From assembly GCF_902859945.1 (NCBI RefSeq), contig NZ_CADIKL010000002.1, forward strand, positions 248,001 through 312,000: 64,000 nucleotides of DNA, written 5' to 3'. This DNA is from Paraburkholderia caffeinitolerans (lineage in GTDB: Bacteria; Pseudomonadota; Gammaproteobacteria; Burkholderiales; Burkholderiaceae). The translations under genes were made by a program, and so were the position numbers. The notes beneath the pieces were generated by a model. The model was not told the origin of the DNA, searched no databases, and worked only from the letters and a program-made list of their open reading frames with translations. The first letter of the stretch is position 1. The number at the start of each line of letters is the position of its first letter. Positions 8,179-16,669 of this stretch are shown piece after piece.

Positions 8179-9273
8179 ATGAAGAAGTGTCTGTTGGCGA
8201 GCGCGTGCGCCGCGCTCGGCATGGCCAGCATTTCCGTTGCCTATGCACAGAGCAGCATCACGCTGTATGGCAGTCTGGATGCGGGCGTTGGCTACGTCAG
8301 CAATCTGCGTGGCTCGCACGCGTTCATCGCCGAACAGGGCACCTTCCAGGCCGACCGCTGGGGCCTCACCGGCACCGAAGACCTGGGCTCGGGACTGAAG
8401 ACGGTGTTCAAGCTGGAGTCGGGCTTTTCGACGCTCAGCGGCGCGATGTCGAGCGCGGGAACGCTCTTCAACCGCCAGGCCTGGGTGGGTCTCGCGAAGA
8501 ACGGCATCGGCACCGTCACGCTCGGCCGCCAGACCGACTTCCACTTCGAAATGCTCGGCCCGCTTTCGACCGCCCAGACGCTCGGCGACTTCTCCGCCTT
8601 TCATCCGGGCAACGTCGACGGGCTGGCCAATACCGTTCCCGTCGAACTGTCCAATACCGCCAAGTTCGTGAGCCAGCCGTTCGCGGGCCTCACCATCGGC
8701 GCGCTCTACGGCTTCACGAATTCGAGCAGCAGCACGACGGGCCACACCATCAGCTTCGGCGCGAACTATGGGTATGGCCCGCTGAAGCTGGCCGCCGCGT
8801 GGTCGGAGTACCACGACCGCGCGCTCAATCTGGCCGGCGGGCTGGGCCTTAATGCGTTCGAGGGCGTGAACCTGGCTAACGGGGCGCCGTTCGTGGCCGA
8901 CCGCGTGCGCAATGCGGGCATCGGCGGCAGCTATCAGTGGGGGCGGGTTCAGTTGCACGCGCTCTACACGCAGGTGCGCATCGAGCGGCTTGGCGCGGCG
9001 CAGGACTACCGCACCATCGACGGCGGCGCCAATGTCCAGATCACGCCCGCTTATATGGTGGGCGCGGGCGCGTGGACCATGACGCTCGACGGCAAGCGCT
9101 GGACTCAGGCGACGCTCGCCAATGTGTACTCACTCTCGAAACGCACCCAGCTTTATATGGACGTGATGGTGGAACGGGCCTCATCGGGCGCGGTTGCCAG
9201 CACGATGGGGATAGGCCCATCGTCTTCAGGCTCGCAGACGGTCGTGCTGGCCGGGATTCATCACTTTTTCTAG
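8179..9273 (+). CDS. Outer-membrane general porin (Burkholderia type)
   Basis: The 364-residue precursor has a signal peptide ending at AYAQSS and the classic start of the mature porin, SSITLYGSLDAGVGY. It shows GLTGTEDLGSGLKTVFKLE and RQAWVGL, and the barrel ends in a terminal Phe (HHFF) as outer-membrane assembly requires. It should form a trimeric 16-strand channel. GAGGAG lies before the ATG. It is 96 bp after the TSUP gene and may be read with the nucleobase operon as the outer-membrane entry point, though porins of this family often have their own promoter. Confidence 0.93.
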   Translation: MKKCLLASACAALGMASISVAYAQSSITLYGSLDAGVGYVSNLRGSHAFIAEQGTFQADRWGLTGTEDLGSGLKTVFKLESGFSTLSGAMSSAGTLFNRQAWVGLAKNGIGTVTLGRQTDFHFEMLGPLSTAQTLGDFSAFHPGNVDGLANTVPVELSNTAKFVSQPFAGLTIGALYGFTNSSSSTTGHTISFGANYGYGPLKLAAAWSEYHDRALNLAGGLGLNAFEGVNLANGAPFVADRVRNAGIGGSYQWGRVQLHALYTQVRIERLGAAQDYRTIDGGANVQITPAYMVGAGAWTMTLDGKRWTQATLANVYSLSKRTQLYMDVMVERASSGAVASTMGIGPSSSGSQTVVLAGIHHFF

Positions 9274-9417
9274 GGCGGCCGGGCGGCGGCGGCACAGCCG
9301 CCAGCGGTTGAATGCCGGGGAAAGCGGGCACGCATGGCCCAGCCCCGCCCCGGCTTCATGTCAAAATAAGCCCCTCGCCCCAACCCCAAAGACTGTCCCC
9401 CAAGCGCGCTCGTCACC

Positions 9418-10437
9418 ATGCGGCCCCCGATTTCTCCGTCCCTTTCGCACCCCGCGTCGGCCCGCCAGGCAACCCGCCTGAGCGGCTTCGACCCGCAGGC
9501 CATGCGCGACGCGCTTCAGGAAGGCGTGCTGGAGCACGTCCAGCTGGAGGTCGGGCAGTTTCGAGGCACGGTCGCCCATAGCGCGAGCCGCGAGCTCCAG
9601 GTCGACTGGGGCAACTACAGCCTCTCGGTGATGGCGCTGGGCGCGCTCAACCGCAACCGCATCACGATGGGCATGCTGCTCAGCGGCCACGGCGATTGGC
9701 GGCTGTTCGGCGCCGCCGTCGACAACGGGCTGCTCTTGGTTGCCCCGGAGGGCAGCGAACTGGCGCTGTGCCTGCCCACGCAGCCGCAGTGGGTTTCGCT
9801 CCAGGTCGAGCGCGAGCGGCTGAACGCCATCGGCGTCGATCTGGGGGCCATCACGCGCGGCGGCGGCCTGCGTCTCCCGGGAGGCAGCGACGCGATGCTG
9901 CGCACGCTGCACTATTGGTCGCCCGCGCTGCTGGCGAGCGGCGCAGCGGACAACACGGCGGCCGACGAAACGGGCGACGCGGCCAGCGACGCAGCCAGCG
10001 CTCAACTGGCGCTCGCGCACGAGGATATTCTTTCGGTCATGCTGGGCGAGCTCGATGGCCGGCAAGACCCGGCAGCCATGGGCCACTCGGCGTTTCTCGA
10101 CGCCGGCGAGCGCTGGCGCATCGTGCGACGCGCCCAGGATTTTCTCGACGCCCAGGACAGCCCGCTCGTGCGCATCGACGATCTGTGCCAGGCCGCTCGC
10201 ACCAGCCTTTCGACGCTCGAACGCGCGTTTCAGGAAGCGTTCGGCTGCAGCCCGCGCCGCTTCCTGATCCTGCGGCGCATGGCGGCCGTGCGGCGGGAAT
10301 TGCTGCGCGCCGAGCCCTCGGCCTCGGTCACCGAAGTCGCCACGCGCTGGGGCTTCTTTCATCTGGGCCGCTTCGCCGTGGAATACGCGAAGCTCTATCA
10401 CGAGCGCCCGTCGGAAACCCTGCACCGGCGCGCCTGA
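9418..10437 (+). CDS. AraC-family transcriptional regulator
   Basis: This 339-residue regulator has a variable N-terminal sensing domain (about 1-220, with an Ala/Asp-rich linker) and a C-terminal AraC DNA-binding domain. The two helix-turn-helices are seen as IDDLCQAARTSLSTLERAFQ and VTEVATRWGFFHLGRFAVEY, with the conserved PSETL end. The domain is of the same subtype as the regulator at 20287. It is 135 bp before a GMC oxidoreductase gene in the same direction, the most likely target, with the porin upstream as a second possibility. No effector can be inferred. Confidence 0.9.
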   Translation: MRPPISPSLSHPASARQATRLSGFDPQAMRDALQEGVLEHVQLEVGQFRGTVAHSASRELQVDWGNYSLSVMALGALNRNRITMGMLLSGHGDWRLFGAAVDNGLLLVAPEGSELALCLPTQPQWVSLQVERERLNAIGVDLGAITRGGGLRLPGGSDAMLRTLHYWSPALLASGAADNTAADETGDAASDAASAQLALAHEDILSVMLGELDGRQDPAAMGHSAFLDAGERWRIVRRAQDFLDAQDSPLVRIDDLCQAARTSLSTLERAFQEAFGCSPRRFLILRRMAAVRRELLRAEPSASVTEVATRWGFFHLGRFAVEYAKLYHERPSETLHRRA

Positions 10438-10572
10438 AGACGCTCGCTTGGGGGTGCCGGGGCTGCAGAAAGCCGCCGCCATACCAGGGATTTCCCCCGA
10501 AACCCGGGCGGCGCAGGCAACTTGCCGGAAAGTGGATAGTCGTTCGAGAGCGCCTGCCCCAGACTTCCCGCC

Positions 10573-12171
10573 ATGCATACCTCTTACGACTACATCGTGA
10601 TCGGCGGCGGGTCCGCCGGCAGCACGCTCGCTGGCCGACTCAGCGAAGACCCCAACGTCACCGTTTGCCTGCTCGAAGCCGGCGATTCGGACAAAAGCAC
10701 GCTCATCCAGATGCCCGCGGCCGTGGTCGCCATATTGCCGACCCGCCTGCACAACTGGGCGTTCAAGACCGTGCCGCAGCCGGGTCTCAACGGACGCCGC
10801 GGATATCAGCCGCGCGGCAAGACGCTGGGCGGCTCCAGCTCCATCAACGCGATGCTCTACGTGCGCGGCGATCGTTGGGACTACGACAATTGGGCCGCAC
10901 AGGGCAACCCGGGCTGGTCGTTCGAGGACGTGCTCCCTTACTTCAAGAAGTCCGAGCGCAACGAGACCCTCGACAACGCGTTCCACGGCAAGGAAGGCCC
11001 GCTCAACGTCGCGGAGATCCAGACGCCGAGCCCGATCCATCAGCGCTTCCTGCAGGCCGCCACGCATTGCGGCTTGCCGAGCGTGGCCGACTATAACGGC
11101 CTGGAGCGTGACGGCGCGTTCATGTACCAGGTCACGCAAAAGAATGGCGAGCGTTGCAGCGCGGCCAAGGCGTATCTCACACCCAACCTCTCGCGCAAGA
11201 ACCTCACGGTATTGACGGGCGCGCAAACCGAGCGCGTGCTACTCGCGGGCAAGCGCGCCGTTGGCGTGCGCGTCAAGATCAACGGCCAGTCGCAGGACCT
11301 CAGGGCCAGCCGCGAAGTGATCCTGAGCGCGGGCGCGTTCGGCTCGCCGCAAATTCTCATGCTGTCGGGCATCGGCTCCGGCGCGCAACTGCAGGCCATG
11401 GGCATCCCGGTGGTGCACGATCTGCCGGGCGTGGGCGAGAACCTGCAAGACCACATCGATTATGTGTACAGCTACTCGACGTCGAGCAGCCCCGAGACCT
11501 TCGGCGTCTCCATTGGCGGAGGCGCTCGCGTGATCAAGGGCATTGCGCAATGGCGGCGCGAGCGCAGGGGCTTGATGACCACGCCTTACGCGGGTGCGGG
11601 CGCGTTCGTGCGCAGCAGCCCCGACGTGCCGGCGCCCGACCTCCAGCTCATTTTCGTCGAAGCCATCGTGGACGATCACGCGCGCAAGCTGCACGTCTCG
11701 CACGGCTTTAGTTGCCACGTCGACGTGCTGCGCCCGAAGAGCCGGGGCACCGTGAAGCTGGCGTCGACCAACCCCTTCGATGCGCCGCTAATCGATCCGC
11801 GCTTCTTCTCCGATCCCGCGGATATGGACGTCATGCTCAAGGGCGCGAATCTGCAGCGCCGCATTATGGAAGCGCCGCCGCTGAAGGCATTGGGTGCGAA
11901 GCCGCTGTATCCGGTCGATCAATCGGATCAGCGCGCCGTGGAGCAGGATATCCGCCGCCGCGCCGACACCCAGTACCACCCGGTGGGCACCTGCAAGATG
12001 GGCAGCGATCCACTCGCGGTAGTGGATGCGCAATTGCGCGTGCATGGAATCGAAGGGCTGCGCGTTGTGGATGCTTCGATCATGCCGACGGTGGTCAGCG
12101 GCAACACCAACGCGCCCACGATCATGATTGCCGAGAAGGCGGTGGATATGATTCGGCAGGCGGCGAAGTAA
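10573..12171 (+). CDS. GMC-family FAD oxidoreductase (choline/alcohol dehydrogenase type)
   Basis: The 532-residue flavoprotein oxidises an alcohol group. It begins with the FAD dinucleotide motif [15 protein letters not shown]. It has both GMC signatures ([19 protein letters not shown] near residue 82 and [16 protein letters not shown] near 255), and ends with the active-site His in [11 protein letters not shown] and the partner Asn in [14 protein letters not shown]. BetA, AlkJ and polyethylene-glycol dehydrogenases share this length and layout, so the substrate is open. No signal peptide is seen. It follows an AraC gene that may control it, and no aldehyde dehydrogenase is adjacent. Confidence 0.92.
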   Translation: MHTSYDYIVIGGGSAGSTLAGRLSEDPNVTVCLLEAGDSDKSTLIQMPAAVVAILPTRLHNWAFKTVPQPGLNGRRGYQPRGKTLGGSSSINAMLYVRGDRWDYDNWAAQGNPGWSFEDVLPYFKKSERNETLDNAFHGKEGPLNVAEIQTPSPIHQRFLQAATHCGLPSVADYNGLERDGAFMYQVTQKNGERCSAAKAYLTPNLSRKNLTVLTGAQTERVLLAGKRAVGVRVKINGQSQDLRASREVILSAGAFGSPQILMLSGIGSGAQLQAMGIPVVHDLPGVGENLQDHIDYVYSYSTSSSPETFGVSIGGGARVIKGIAQWRRERRGLMTTPYAGAGAFVRSSPDVPAPDLQLIFVEAIVDDHARKLHVSHGFSCHVDVLRPKSRGTVKLASTNPFDAPLIDPRFFSDPADMDVMLKGANLQRRIMEAPPLKALGAKPLYPVDQSDQRAVEQDIRRRADTQYHPVGTCKMGSDPLAVVDAQLRVHGIEGLRVVDASIMPTVVSGNTNAPTIMIAEKAVDMIRQAAK

Positions 12172-12390
12172 GTGGCTGGTTGGGGAGCGTGATTCGGCAC
12201 CACGCGCGGCACCACGCGCGTTCACGCAGGTCAGATCACGCGCGACGCGCTGGCCGAAGTCGCGGCATTGCCGATGGAGCGAGCGGTGCGCTCGCTCGCA
12301 TTTAATCGCAAAAATCCTCGCCGTTCATCGGGATCGCCCCGTTTGCCCCCTGCGACAAGCGGTCCAGGGCGTCACCCTGTCACTTATCGC
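12172..12390. other. Intergenic region after the GMC gene, no gene seen
   Basis: The first part of the 495-bp gap contains short tandem copies of CACCACGCGCG (near 12199 and 12211) and no convincing gene. It leads into the hairpin cluster and terminator at 12391-12503; the rest, up to 12666, is a GC-rich leader of the next gene. Confidence 0.4.
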
Positions 12391-12444
12391 TGGCATTCAT
12401 TGTCTCGATAATGAATGCCAGATCGTCGCTGAAACAGCAGCGAC
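12391..12444 (+). ncRNA. Two perfect hairpins, candidate small RNA or structured leader
   Basis: Hairpin 1: TGGCATTCATT (12391-12401) pairs with AATGAATGCCA (12410-12420) around an 8-base loop. Hairpin 2: GTCGCTG (12425-12431) pairs with CAGCGAC (12438-12444) around AAACAG. About 35 bases later comes an intrinsic terminator (12481-12503), so a short structured transcript could run from about 12390 to 12503. Alternatively hairpin 1 is a DNA operator. No known RNA family is recognised. Confidence 0.4.
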
Positions 12445-12480
12445 CCGGGGTGAGAGCCGGAAATGCAAAGGCGGATTGCC

Positions 12481-12503
12481 GCCACTCACGAGTGGCTTTT
12501 TTT
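12481..12503 (+). terminator. Intrinsic terminator in the leader of the orphan gene
   Basis: GCCACT and AGTGGC enclose CACG and are followed by seven T. Two competing pairings exist: GGCGG (12470-12474) with CCGCC (12479-12483), and GTGAG (12450-12454) with CTCAC (12485-12489). Either would disrupt the terminator, so it may be conditional. Confidence 0.75.
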
Positions 12504-12666
12504 CGTCCGCATGCCAACGCGCGCCTTCAATGGCCGGGCCGTGGCGGGGGAGCTTCGGCTCACCGGTTCCTTTGCGCCGGCCTCTCAACCCCGTCTTGCG
12601 CCCGGCCACCCCCACCCCGATTGAGAGCGGGAGCCGGGCCCCACACCCAGCACAGGAGATTGCGCT

Positions 12667-13164
12667 GTGAACACTCCCACCGACGACAGGCGAGGGCACT
12701 GTATCGACTTCACCGTCCCCGACACTCCGGTATTTAATTTCGCTCCCGATCTCGGCTATTTCGAAGTACTCGGCACCATGGAGCAACTCATCGACGAATC
12801 GCTAATCCCGCGCGAACTCGAATGGCCCACCGGGTTCAACGACCGGTTATGGAACGACGAGAAATTCGAATGGCGGTTGCGCCGCCAGCGCCCTGAAGGC
12901 GCTCGCGGCCCACGACGGTTCTACGCAGAGTTCGATTACTGGTCCCTGCGCTCGACGGTGCGCGGGCGGCCAATGAAAGTCGTGCAGGCGCTATGGATGC
13001 GCCGCGAGGCCGACCGGATTGCCGCGATCCTCCAATGGACCCGCGAGGATGAAGCACAGGTCCACGCAGTGGCACGCGCGCACCGCGATGTCGCGTTTCA
13101 GCGATTCAAGCGACTTGTGCCGGCGCTGGATGGGCTGTCGAGGAAACGCCGCCGCGGCGAGTAG
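12667..13164 (+). CDS. Orphan protein of unknown function
   Basis: The 165-residue product starts at GTG with CAGGAGATT in front, and base composition fits a real gene. I do not recognise it. It is soluble, rich in Arg, Trp and Glu, has no signal peptide or membrane segment, and ends in a basic tail (SRKRRRGE). Trp/Asp-rich stretches (FNDRLWNDEKFEWRLRR, FYAEFDYWSLRS) are distinctive. It has no co-directional neighbour downstream; the next gene converges on it. A terminator 164 bp upstream may control it. Confidence 0.65.
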   Translation: MNTPTDDRRGHCIDFTVPDTPVFNFAPDLGYFEVLGTMEQLIDESLIPRELEWPTGFNDRLWNDEKFEWRLRRQRPEGARGPRRFYAEFDYWSLRSTVRGRPMKVVQALWMRREADRIAAILQWTREDEAQVHAVARAHRDVAFQRFKRLVPALDGLSRKRRRGE

Positions 13165-13247
13165 ATGCAGTGCGCCCCGCGCTGGGGCGAGGCACACGGG
13201 GAAACGTGCCACGAGCGAAATGCAAGTTCCTGGTTCACTGCCCTCCT

Positions 13248-14210
13248 TCATCGCCCAACCACACCGTCCTTCGAAAACAGAACGGGCATCCCCTTTCCAT
13301 TGATCACGACAGCCGTCAGCGCTGCGCGGTCGGTGCGTTGGCTCGCAGCGAAGGCCGGTTCACCGCTACGAGCATCAAGCACGAAGCCATCGAGCCCGAC
13401 GCCCACTACACCGTCACGCGTAGCGACAAGGTCGGTGATAGAACCGCTTGCGTGTGAATCCACGCGCAACCAGGACTCACCCGCGTCGGCACTCCCGTAC
13501 ACATTGCCGAGCAATCCGCCCACGAAGATGCGGCCATCGGGTGCGGCAGCGCCTGCCCACAGCGATCCCTTGCCTCCCGTCTCCAACCATTTCCAGCTGA
13601 TGCCGCCGTCCCTGGACCGCAGGACCGAGCCCTGCTCCGCAGCGACATAGATGGTATTGGAGCGATCGGTAAAGATACGATACAAATTGCGGTCCGCGCG
13701 ACTGCCGCCCGCGGGCTTCGGCACCGCAACGCGCGTCCAGGTGTTGCCGCCGTCATGCGTCACGAGCAATAGCGACCACAGGCCAACCGCGAAGCCATCG
13801 CGCGCATTGAGGAAGTCGATCGAAAAAATCGGTTGATCCGTAGAGGTATCGACGCGCTGCAGCTTCCACGTTTCCCCCCCGTCCTGAGTGGCGATAATGG
13901 CTCCCCAATGTCCGGCGGCCCATCCGTGCCGGGCGTCCGAGAACGTCACGGCGGTAAGCGTCGAACCGACCGGTACCTTGACGGCCTGACGAAATGATTG
14001 GCCATCGTCGTCGGAAAGCAGCACGATGCCGTGCTCTCCCACCGCCACGATGCGAGCGCCCGCGCGAGTTGCATCGAGCATCATCTTGTGTGCCGGCGCT
14101 TGCCAGGGGTGCGCTGGCGTCTCGATGAGCGTAACCGGCTTTTCGCCCGTTTGCGCAAGCGCCGGCAAGCAGGCACACAGCGCTACCAATAAAGCGATTA
14201 TCTTCAGCAT
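13248..14210 (-). CDS. Exported YCF48/BNR-type beta-propeller protein
   Basis: The 320-residue protein has a clear signal peptide (MLKIIALLVALCACLPALAQ). It shows repeated sialidase-type Asp boxes, such as SDDDGQSF, TQDGGETW, THDGGNTW, SRDGGISW and SADAGESW, which make a propeller like photosystem II assembly factor YCF48. It is the last gene of a leftward operon DUF1329-DUF1302-RND-YCF48, with 35 bp to the RND gene. Proteins of this type accompany RND/MMPL transporters in clusters for hydrophobic compounds; a periplasmic assembly or adaptor role is inferred. Start ATG 14210 is the first Met giving a proper leader; the open frame upstream overlaps the RND gene and is a shadow. Confidence 0.85.
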   Translation of the reverse strand: MLKIIALLVALCACLPALAQTGEKPVTLIETPAHPWQAPAHKMMLDATRAGARIVAVGEHGIVLLSDDDGQSFRQAVKVPVGSTLTAVTFSDARHGWAAGHWGAIIATQDGGETWKLQRVDTSTDQPIFSIDFLNARDGFAVGLWSLLLVTHDGGNTWTRVAVPKPAGGSRADRNLYRIFTDRSNTIYVAAEQGSVLRSRDGGISWKWLETGGKGSLWAGAAAPDGRIFVGGLLGNVYGSADAGESWLRVDSHASGSITDLVATRDGVVGVGLDGFVLDARSGEPAFAASQRTDRAALTAVVINGKGMPVLFSKDGVVGR

Positions 14211-14245
14211 GACTAATCTTCCTGAGAAGTTCGGTGCGCCTGGGA

Positions 14246-16606
14246 TCAGTGACTCAGCAGGCCCGGCGCGCGTGCCGGCTTGGTCCGCGGGAACCAGCGC
14301 TCCAGTAGCGATGCGAGCGCGGGCAGCGCGGTCATCGCCATCAGCAAATTGACGATGAACATGAACGCGAGCAGCTTGCCCATGTCCGCCTGGAATTTGA
14401 GCGCGGAAAAGCTCCATGTCGCTACGCCGATTGCGAGCGTGATGGCAGTAAAGATGGTCGCTACACCGACTTCGAGCATCGCATGCTCCACGGCCTTCAC
14501 GATGTTCTGCCCAGTCGCGAGATGCAGTTGCAGCCGATTGTAGATGTAGAAGGCATAGTCGACGCCGATGCCTACGGCGAGCACCATGACCGGAAGCGTC
14601 GCTACCGTGAGTCCGATGTGCAGCGCCTTCATGAACCAGTAACCCACGAAGGTCGCCACGGTAAGCGGCGCACAGCACGCCACCATCGCGCGCCAGTCGC
14701 GGTACGCGAGGAATACGAGGATCAGGATTGCCGCATACACATTGAGCATCATCGGCAGTTCGCTCTTCGCCACTTCCTCGTTTGTTGCGGCAAGCACGCC
14801 CGCATTGCCGGCAGCGAGACGTATCGTGACTCCGGGCATCTCATGCGTAGCGCGATACCGCTTCACATCGCCGAGAATGCGATTGATCGTGGTCGCCTTG
14901 TGATCGGCGAGAAACAGGTGAACGGCCGTCATGCTGCAGTCGCTGTTCATGAAGCCCTTCACGCGTCCGATCTCGGCCGCCAGCGCGCCGTAATTGCTCG
15001 CATCGACCGGCACCACGTTCATCTTCGGATAGCCTTCGTTGTAGCCCTCGCTATACGTGCGCAGCATCGCCGGAAACGACTGTACTGAAACCACGCCAGG
15101 TTCGGTTTGCATGGCGCTCGCGAAATCGTCCTCATAGAAGCCGACCGCGGGGTTATCGCATGACGCGCTGTTCGACTCGAACACCACCGTGAGCCAGTCC
15201 AGCCCCACGTCGTAGTTGCCTGCAATAGAAAGCGCGTCGCGATTGAAGCGCGCGTCCGCCCGCAATTCCGGCGCGCCGGGCTCGAGCGTGCCGATGACGC
15301 GCTCGCGGCTCTGCCACACGGCAACCACGAAGATGACGAGCGTCAGTGCCAGGACGAGAGGCGCATAGCGCGGCTCGGCAACCCGCGCGAGCCCCCGCAA
15401 CCACGCCGAGCGGCGCTCTCGGCGCGCAAGCGCGCGGTCGGCGTAGGTCTTTGTGAAACTGAAGCAGGAAGCCACGACCGGCAGCATGATGAGATTCGTG
15501 ATGATCTTGTAGCCCACCCCGAGCGATGCTGTGATGGCCAGTTCGCGCACCATCGGAATCGGGATCAGCAAAAGCGTGACGAACGAAACGAATGCAGTGA
15601 CGAGCGCGAGCGTGCCCGGCACCAGCAGCCCGCTGAAGCTGTGACGGGCAGCGTCGAGCGAGCTGCGTCCGAGCGAGAGTTCGCGCACGATGTAATTGAC
15701 TTGCTGAACGCCGTGAGAAACCCCGATGGCGAAGACGAGAAACGGCACGAGCACCGCAAGCGGATCAAGCCCGAACCCAAGCAGTCCGAGCGTGCCGAAT
15801 TGCCAGACCAAAGATGTCAACGAGCACGCAATCGGCAAGATCGTGAAGCGAATCGAGTGGCTGTACCAGTAGACGGCGAGCGCGGTGAGAACGAGCGCGA
15901 TAGCGCAAAAGCCGAGAACCGAGGTAGCGGCATCCGCAATGTCGCCAATCTGTTTAGCGAAACCGATGATCTGAATTTCGTAGCCCTGATCTTCGAATGG
16001 CTTGCGGATCTGGCTCTCGAGCAGATGGTTGAACGCCAGATAGTCGAGCACCTTGCCGGATCTGTCCCGCTCGGTGAGTTCGGCCGTGATCATCGCGCTA
16101 TCTTCATCGTGCGACACGAGCGTGCCGATATAGCCGCCCTGCGTCGTGGACCGGCGAATCTTCTCGATGATCGCCGGCGTCAACTGGTCCGGCGTGATCG
16201 TTCCGCCAATGATCGGGTCGGCGTGAAAGCCGTCTTCCGTGATCTCGTTGACGTAGGTATTCGGCGTCCAGAGCGATTGCACGCCCAGCCGATCCACATT
16301 CGGCAGATACGTCACGGCCTGCGTGACCTTGTACAGGCGTGCGAGCCCCTCCGGAGTCCAGATGGACCCTTTGCGGGCTCGCACCACCACGGTGATGCGG
16401 TTCGCGCCGAACAGATCGCTGCGGTACTTCTGAAACGTCTTAATGTACTCGTGGCCGATCGGCATCTGCTTCTCGAAGCCCGCGTCCATGTGCAATTGCG
16501 CGGCGAACATGGCCATGACCGCGGTGAATGCGCCAATCGAGATCAGCACAACGGAGCGGTAGCCAAAGAGGAGTGTCTCAAGACGACAGATCAGGCGATT
16601 CAGCAC
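14246..16606 (-). CDS. RND-superfamily transporter (MMPL/HAE3 type)
   Basis: This 786-residue inner-membrane protein has two similar halves. Each has one membrane helix, a large periplasmic loop and then a five-helix bundle (about residues 215-370 and 620-775). Conserved stretches include FAIGVSHGVQQVNYIVREL and VLAVGIGVDYAFYIYNRLQ. The family exports or moves lipids, hopanoids or other hydrophobic molecules using the proton gradient. No membrane-fusion protein or TolC gene is near, so it is not a classical tripartite pump. It lies 63 bp after the DUF1302 gene and before the YCF48 gene, which suggests transfer of a hydrophobic substrate between the outer and inner membranes. Confidence 0.9.
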   Translation of the reverse strand: MLNRLICRLETLLFGYRSVVLISIGAFTAVMAMFAAQLHMDAGFEKQMPIGHEYIKTFQKYRSDLFGANRITVVVRARKGSIWTPEGLARLYKVTQAVTYLPNVDRLGVQSLWTPNTYVNEITEDGFHADPIIGGTITPDQLTPAIIEKIRRSTTQGGYIGTLVSHDEDSAMITAELTERDRSGKVLDYLAFNHLLESQIRKPFEDQGYEIQIIGFAKQIGDIADAATSVLGFCAIALVLTALAVYWYSHSIRFTILPIACSLTSLVWQFGTLGLLGFGLDPLAVLVPFLVFAIGVSHGVQQVNYIVRELSLGRSSLDAARHSFSGLLVPGTLALVTAFVSFVTLLLIPIPMVRELAITASLGVGYKIITNLIMLPVVASCFSFTKTYADRALARRERRSAWLRGLARVAEPRYAPLVLALTLVIFVVAVWQSRERVIGTLEPGAPELRADARFNRDALSIAGNYDVGLDWLTVVFESNSASCDNPAVGFYEDDFASAMQTEPGVVSVQSFPAMLRTYSEGYNEGYPKMNVVPVDASNYGALAAEIGRVKGFMNSDCSMTAVHLFLADHKATTINRILGDVKRYRATHEMPGVTIRLAAGNAGVLAATNEEVAKSELPMMLNVYAAILILVFLAYRDWRAMVACCAPLTVATFVGYWFMKALHIGLTVATLPVMVLAVGIGVDYAFYIYNRLQLHLATGQNIVKAVEHAMLEVGVATIFTAITLAIGVATWSFSALKFQADMGKLLAFMFIVNLLMAMTALPALASLLERWFPRTKPARAPGLLSH

Positions 16607-16669
16607 GAAAATTCCCTTCAGATTTGCGGACGGCGTTCGATGGTTGACATCCGATGCCTGCTCGAGACA

